Assembly (NCBI GenBank): GCA_002423365.1
Contig: DIVU01000210.1
Span: 9,424 to 15,834, forward strand
Origin: Desulfuromonadaceae bacterium UBA6124
GTDB taxonomy: Bacteria; Desulfobacterota; Desulfuromonadia; Desulfuromonadales; Trichloromonadaceae
Length of the DNA stretch: 6,411 nucleotides
Reading direction: 5' to 3'
Shown: one piece after another, positions 5,313 to 6,411 of the stretch
How positions within the stretch are numbered: position 1 is the stretch's first letter
Layout: every line of letters begins with the position of its first letter
Translations under genes and position numbers: made by a program
The notes under the pieces: model-generated
The model's input: the letters and a program-made list of their open reading frames with translations, nothing else
The model's database searches: none
Told to the model about the DNA's origin: nothing

Positions 5313-5717
5313 ATGACCCGTTTGAAAGGGATCGAGGGGATCGGCGAGGAATTCGCCACGCGACTCAAGACGATCGGCATCCATTCGGTGCAGACGTTAC
5401 TGGACCGGGGGGGGACCCCCGAAAAACGCAAGGAACTTTCCAAAGCCAGCGGCATCGCCGAAGCGATGCTCTTGCGCTGGCTCAACAACGCCGACCTTTT
5501 CCGCATCCGCGGCATCGGCGAGGAATACGCCGACCTGCTGGAAGGGGCCGGGGTCGACACCGTTCCCGAGCTGGCACAACGCAGCCCGGACAATCTCCAT
5601 CGCATGCTCATCGAAGCCAACGACAAGCGCCCCCGGGTGCGCCAACTTCCCTCGGTCAACCAAGTCAAGAACTGGATCGACCAGGCCAAACAGCTCCCCC
5701 GTATCATCCATTTCTGA
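5313..5717 (+). CDS. DUF4332-type protein with two helix-hairpin-helix motifs
   Basis: A 134-residue protein resembling DUF4332 proteins, which are built of helix-hairpin-helix (HhH) repeats of the kind that bind the DNA backbone non-specifically in polymerases, ligases and RuvA. The repeat is visible directly. Residues 4-26 (LKGIEGIGEEFATRLKTIGI, then HSV) and 62-84 share the pattern I-x-GIGEE-(F/Y)-A-x-x-L-x-x-x-G-(I/V)-x-(S/T)-V, with the GIG hairpins at 9-11 and 67-69. Between them is a helical linker (36-58, EKRKELSKASGIAEAMLLRWLNN). The basic stretch DKRPRVR (104-110) and a helical tail (VNQVKNWIDQAKQ) close the protein. There is no signal peptide or membrane segment, so it is cytosolic. 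A DNA- or RNA-binding role is inferred from the HhH fold; the physiological function is unknown to me. It is monocistronic, with its own AT-rich promoter region and terminator. The coding sequence contains a G8 tract at 5407-5414. Confidence 0.82.
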   Translation: MTRLKGIEGIGEEFATRLKTIGIHSVQTLLDRGGTPEKRKELSKASGIAEAMLLRWLNNADLFRIRGIGEEYADLLEGAGVDTVPELAQRSPDNLHRMLIEANDKRPRVRQLPSVNQVKNWIDQAKQLPRIIHF

Positions 5718-5730
5718 ACCCCTGACAGTA

Positions 5731-5771
5731 CGAAAAAAGGCCCGACAACATCCGTTGCCGGGCCTTTTTCG
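5731..5771. terminator. Bidirectional intrinsic terminator between convergent genes
   Basis: The stem GGCCCG-a-CAAC (5739-5749) pairs with GTTG-c-CGGGCC (5754-5764) around the 4-nt loop ATCC, with a single A-C mismatch. It is flanked by A6 (5733-5738) and T5 (5765-5769). Reading from either strand gives a GC-rich hairpin followed by a U-tract, so it can end both the DUF4332 transcript and the opposing outer-membrane protein transcript. It starts 13 nt after the DUF4332 stop and ends 20 nt before the other stop. Confidence 0.93.
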
Positions 5772-5790
5772 TGGTCGGGTCGCGCCGTCC

Positions 5791-6396
5791 CTAGAAACTC
5801 TGACGGACGCCGAAAAAGATGTTATGGGTGTCGTACTCGCCTTCGATTCCGACAAAATCGGGATCTTCAGTGGCGAAGTAGCGGTACTGAAGATCGAGCT
5901 TGGTGTACGGCCCTACCGAAAAGGCCACGCCACCGCCGAGCTGGTAGGCGAAAACGCTGTCGTTGTCGCTGCCGACATAATCGATGTCCGCATCGATGGT
6001 GGCGAAACCGATGCCGCCGAGGACGAAGGGGCAGATCATCTCATTCGGGAAGAAGTCGACGATCAGGTTGCCCATCACTGAAAAGGCCGTAACCTCGCCG
6101 TCAACCTCGGCATTGCTCACCCAGGAAGCATTGAATTCATCCATTTCGTTGTAGCGATAGGCGAATTCCACCTCGCCGCGCAGACCGTTTTCGTTCGACC
6201 CGCCAATCGCGGCGGAAAAGCCCGCGCCGGCGTCGAAGGAAAGTTCGGCCCGGTCGCCGTAGTTATCCCGCAACTCGGCATCGTCGACCAGAACCACCCC
6301 GGCATTCCCGGAAACATAAGGCCGCGCCCAGGCCGACGCCACGCCAACGCCCAGCACCAGCAGCGCACAGATCACCATCATCGACAGTCTTCGCAT
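5791..6396 (-). CDS. Small outer-membrane beta-barrel protein (OmpA/OmpX-like barrel)
   Basis: A 201-residue exported protein. The signal peptide is clear: basic MRR, hydrophobic residues 7-20, probable cleavage after A22-W23-A24. The mature part alternates hydrophobic and polar residues in roughly eight amphipathic strands, about 26-36, 53-65, 72-82, 101-115, 121-133, 147-160, 163-174 and 189-201. They are joined by acidic loops (for example DDAELRDNYGDRAE and DADIDYVGSDND). It ends in Phe (GVRQSF), the terminal signature read by the BAM complex. This matches the 8-strand outer-membrane barrels gathered under OMP beta-brl/opacity/OmpW-like families. No periplasmic peptidoglycan-binding OmpA domain is present. 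AGGAGG (6401-6406) lies 4 nt before the ATG. The specific function (adhesion, transport or structural) cannot be told from sequence; the many Asp and Glu suggest cation-binding surface loops. Its promoter lies outside the window. Confidence 0.87.
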   Translation of the reverse strand: MRRLSMMVICALLVLGVGVASAWARPYVSGNAGVVLVDDAELRDNYGDRAELSFDAGAGFSAAIGGSNENGLRGEVEFAYRYNEMDEFNASWVSNAEVDGEVTAFSVMGNLIVDFFPNEMICPFVLGGIGFATIDADIDYVGSDNDSVFAYQLGGGVAFSVGPYTKLDLQYRYFATEDPDFVGIEGEYDTHNIFFGVRQSF

Positions 6397-6411
6397 AAAA
6401 CCTCCTCTTCA

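Noticed and set aside
5397..5855. 152-codon minus-strand frame across the HhH gene and the terminator
   Set aside because: It would have to be translated through the bidirectional terminator and is antisense to the better-supported HhH gene.
1..6411. CRISPR arrays, tRNA or rRNA genes, insertion-sequence ends, toxin-antitoxin or phage defence genes
   Set aside because: I looked for regularly spaced direct repeats, cloverleaf-like segments, transposase motifs and paired small ORFs on both strands and saw none.

Overview
The window is a GC-rich stretch of chromosome (roughly 60% G+C by eye) from a Gram-negative bacterium with an outer membrane. The evidence is a lipoprotein with a lipobox, a periplasmic M16 protease and an 8-strand outer-membrane beta-barrel. 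The mix of an M16 protease pair, MarC, a group-A phosphofructokinase and a DUF4332 helix-hairpin-helix protein would fit a Desulfuromonadales/Geobacter-like deltaproteobacterium. That placement is an impression from gene content, not a computed result. I see no insertion sequence, phage gene, tRNA, rRNA or CRISPR array.

Left part (1-3559, all minus strand): a tight three-gene operon, read right to left. It encodes an exported M16 zinc protease with an intact HXXEH site (2054-3559), an M16-fold lipoprotein that has lost the zinc site (639-2057; the two genes share an ATGA overlap), and a MarC-family inner-membrane protein (starts at 622, runs off the left edge). The two M16 proteins are complementary. 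The first has HXXEH but not the substrate-binding Arg/Tyr pair; the second has Arg/Tyr but not HXXEH. This is the pattern expected of an obligate heterodimeric protease tethered to an envelope membrane by its lipoprotein subunit.

Middle (3560-5186): a small 75-residue coiled-coil protein of unknown function (3725-3952, minus) is divergent from pfkA (4176-5144, plus), the ATP-dependent 6-phosphofructokinase of glycolysis. The 223-bp divergent spacer holds candidate promoters for both directions, three back-to-back small inverted repeats and a run of nine C. pfkA ends in a strong intrinsic terminator.

Right part (5187-6411): a 134-residue DUF4332 protein with two helix-hairpin-helix motifs (plus) has an operator-like palindrome just upstream of its ribosome binding site. 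It converges on a small outer-membrane beta-barrel protein gene (5791-6396, minus), and a symmetric bidirectional terminator separates the two.

Most of the window is well-known gene families in ordinary arrangement. The points most worth a second look are the split active site of the M16 pair, the coiled-coil insertion in the catalytic subunit, and the palindrome cluster between pfkA and the small coiled-coil gene. I found no convincing undescribed defence or mobile system.
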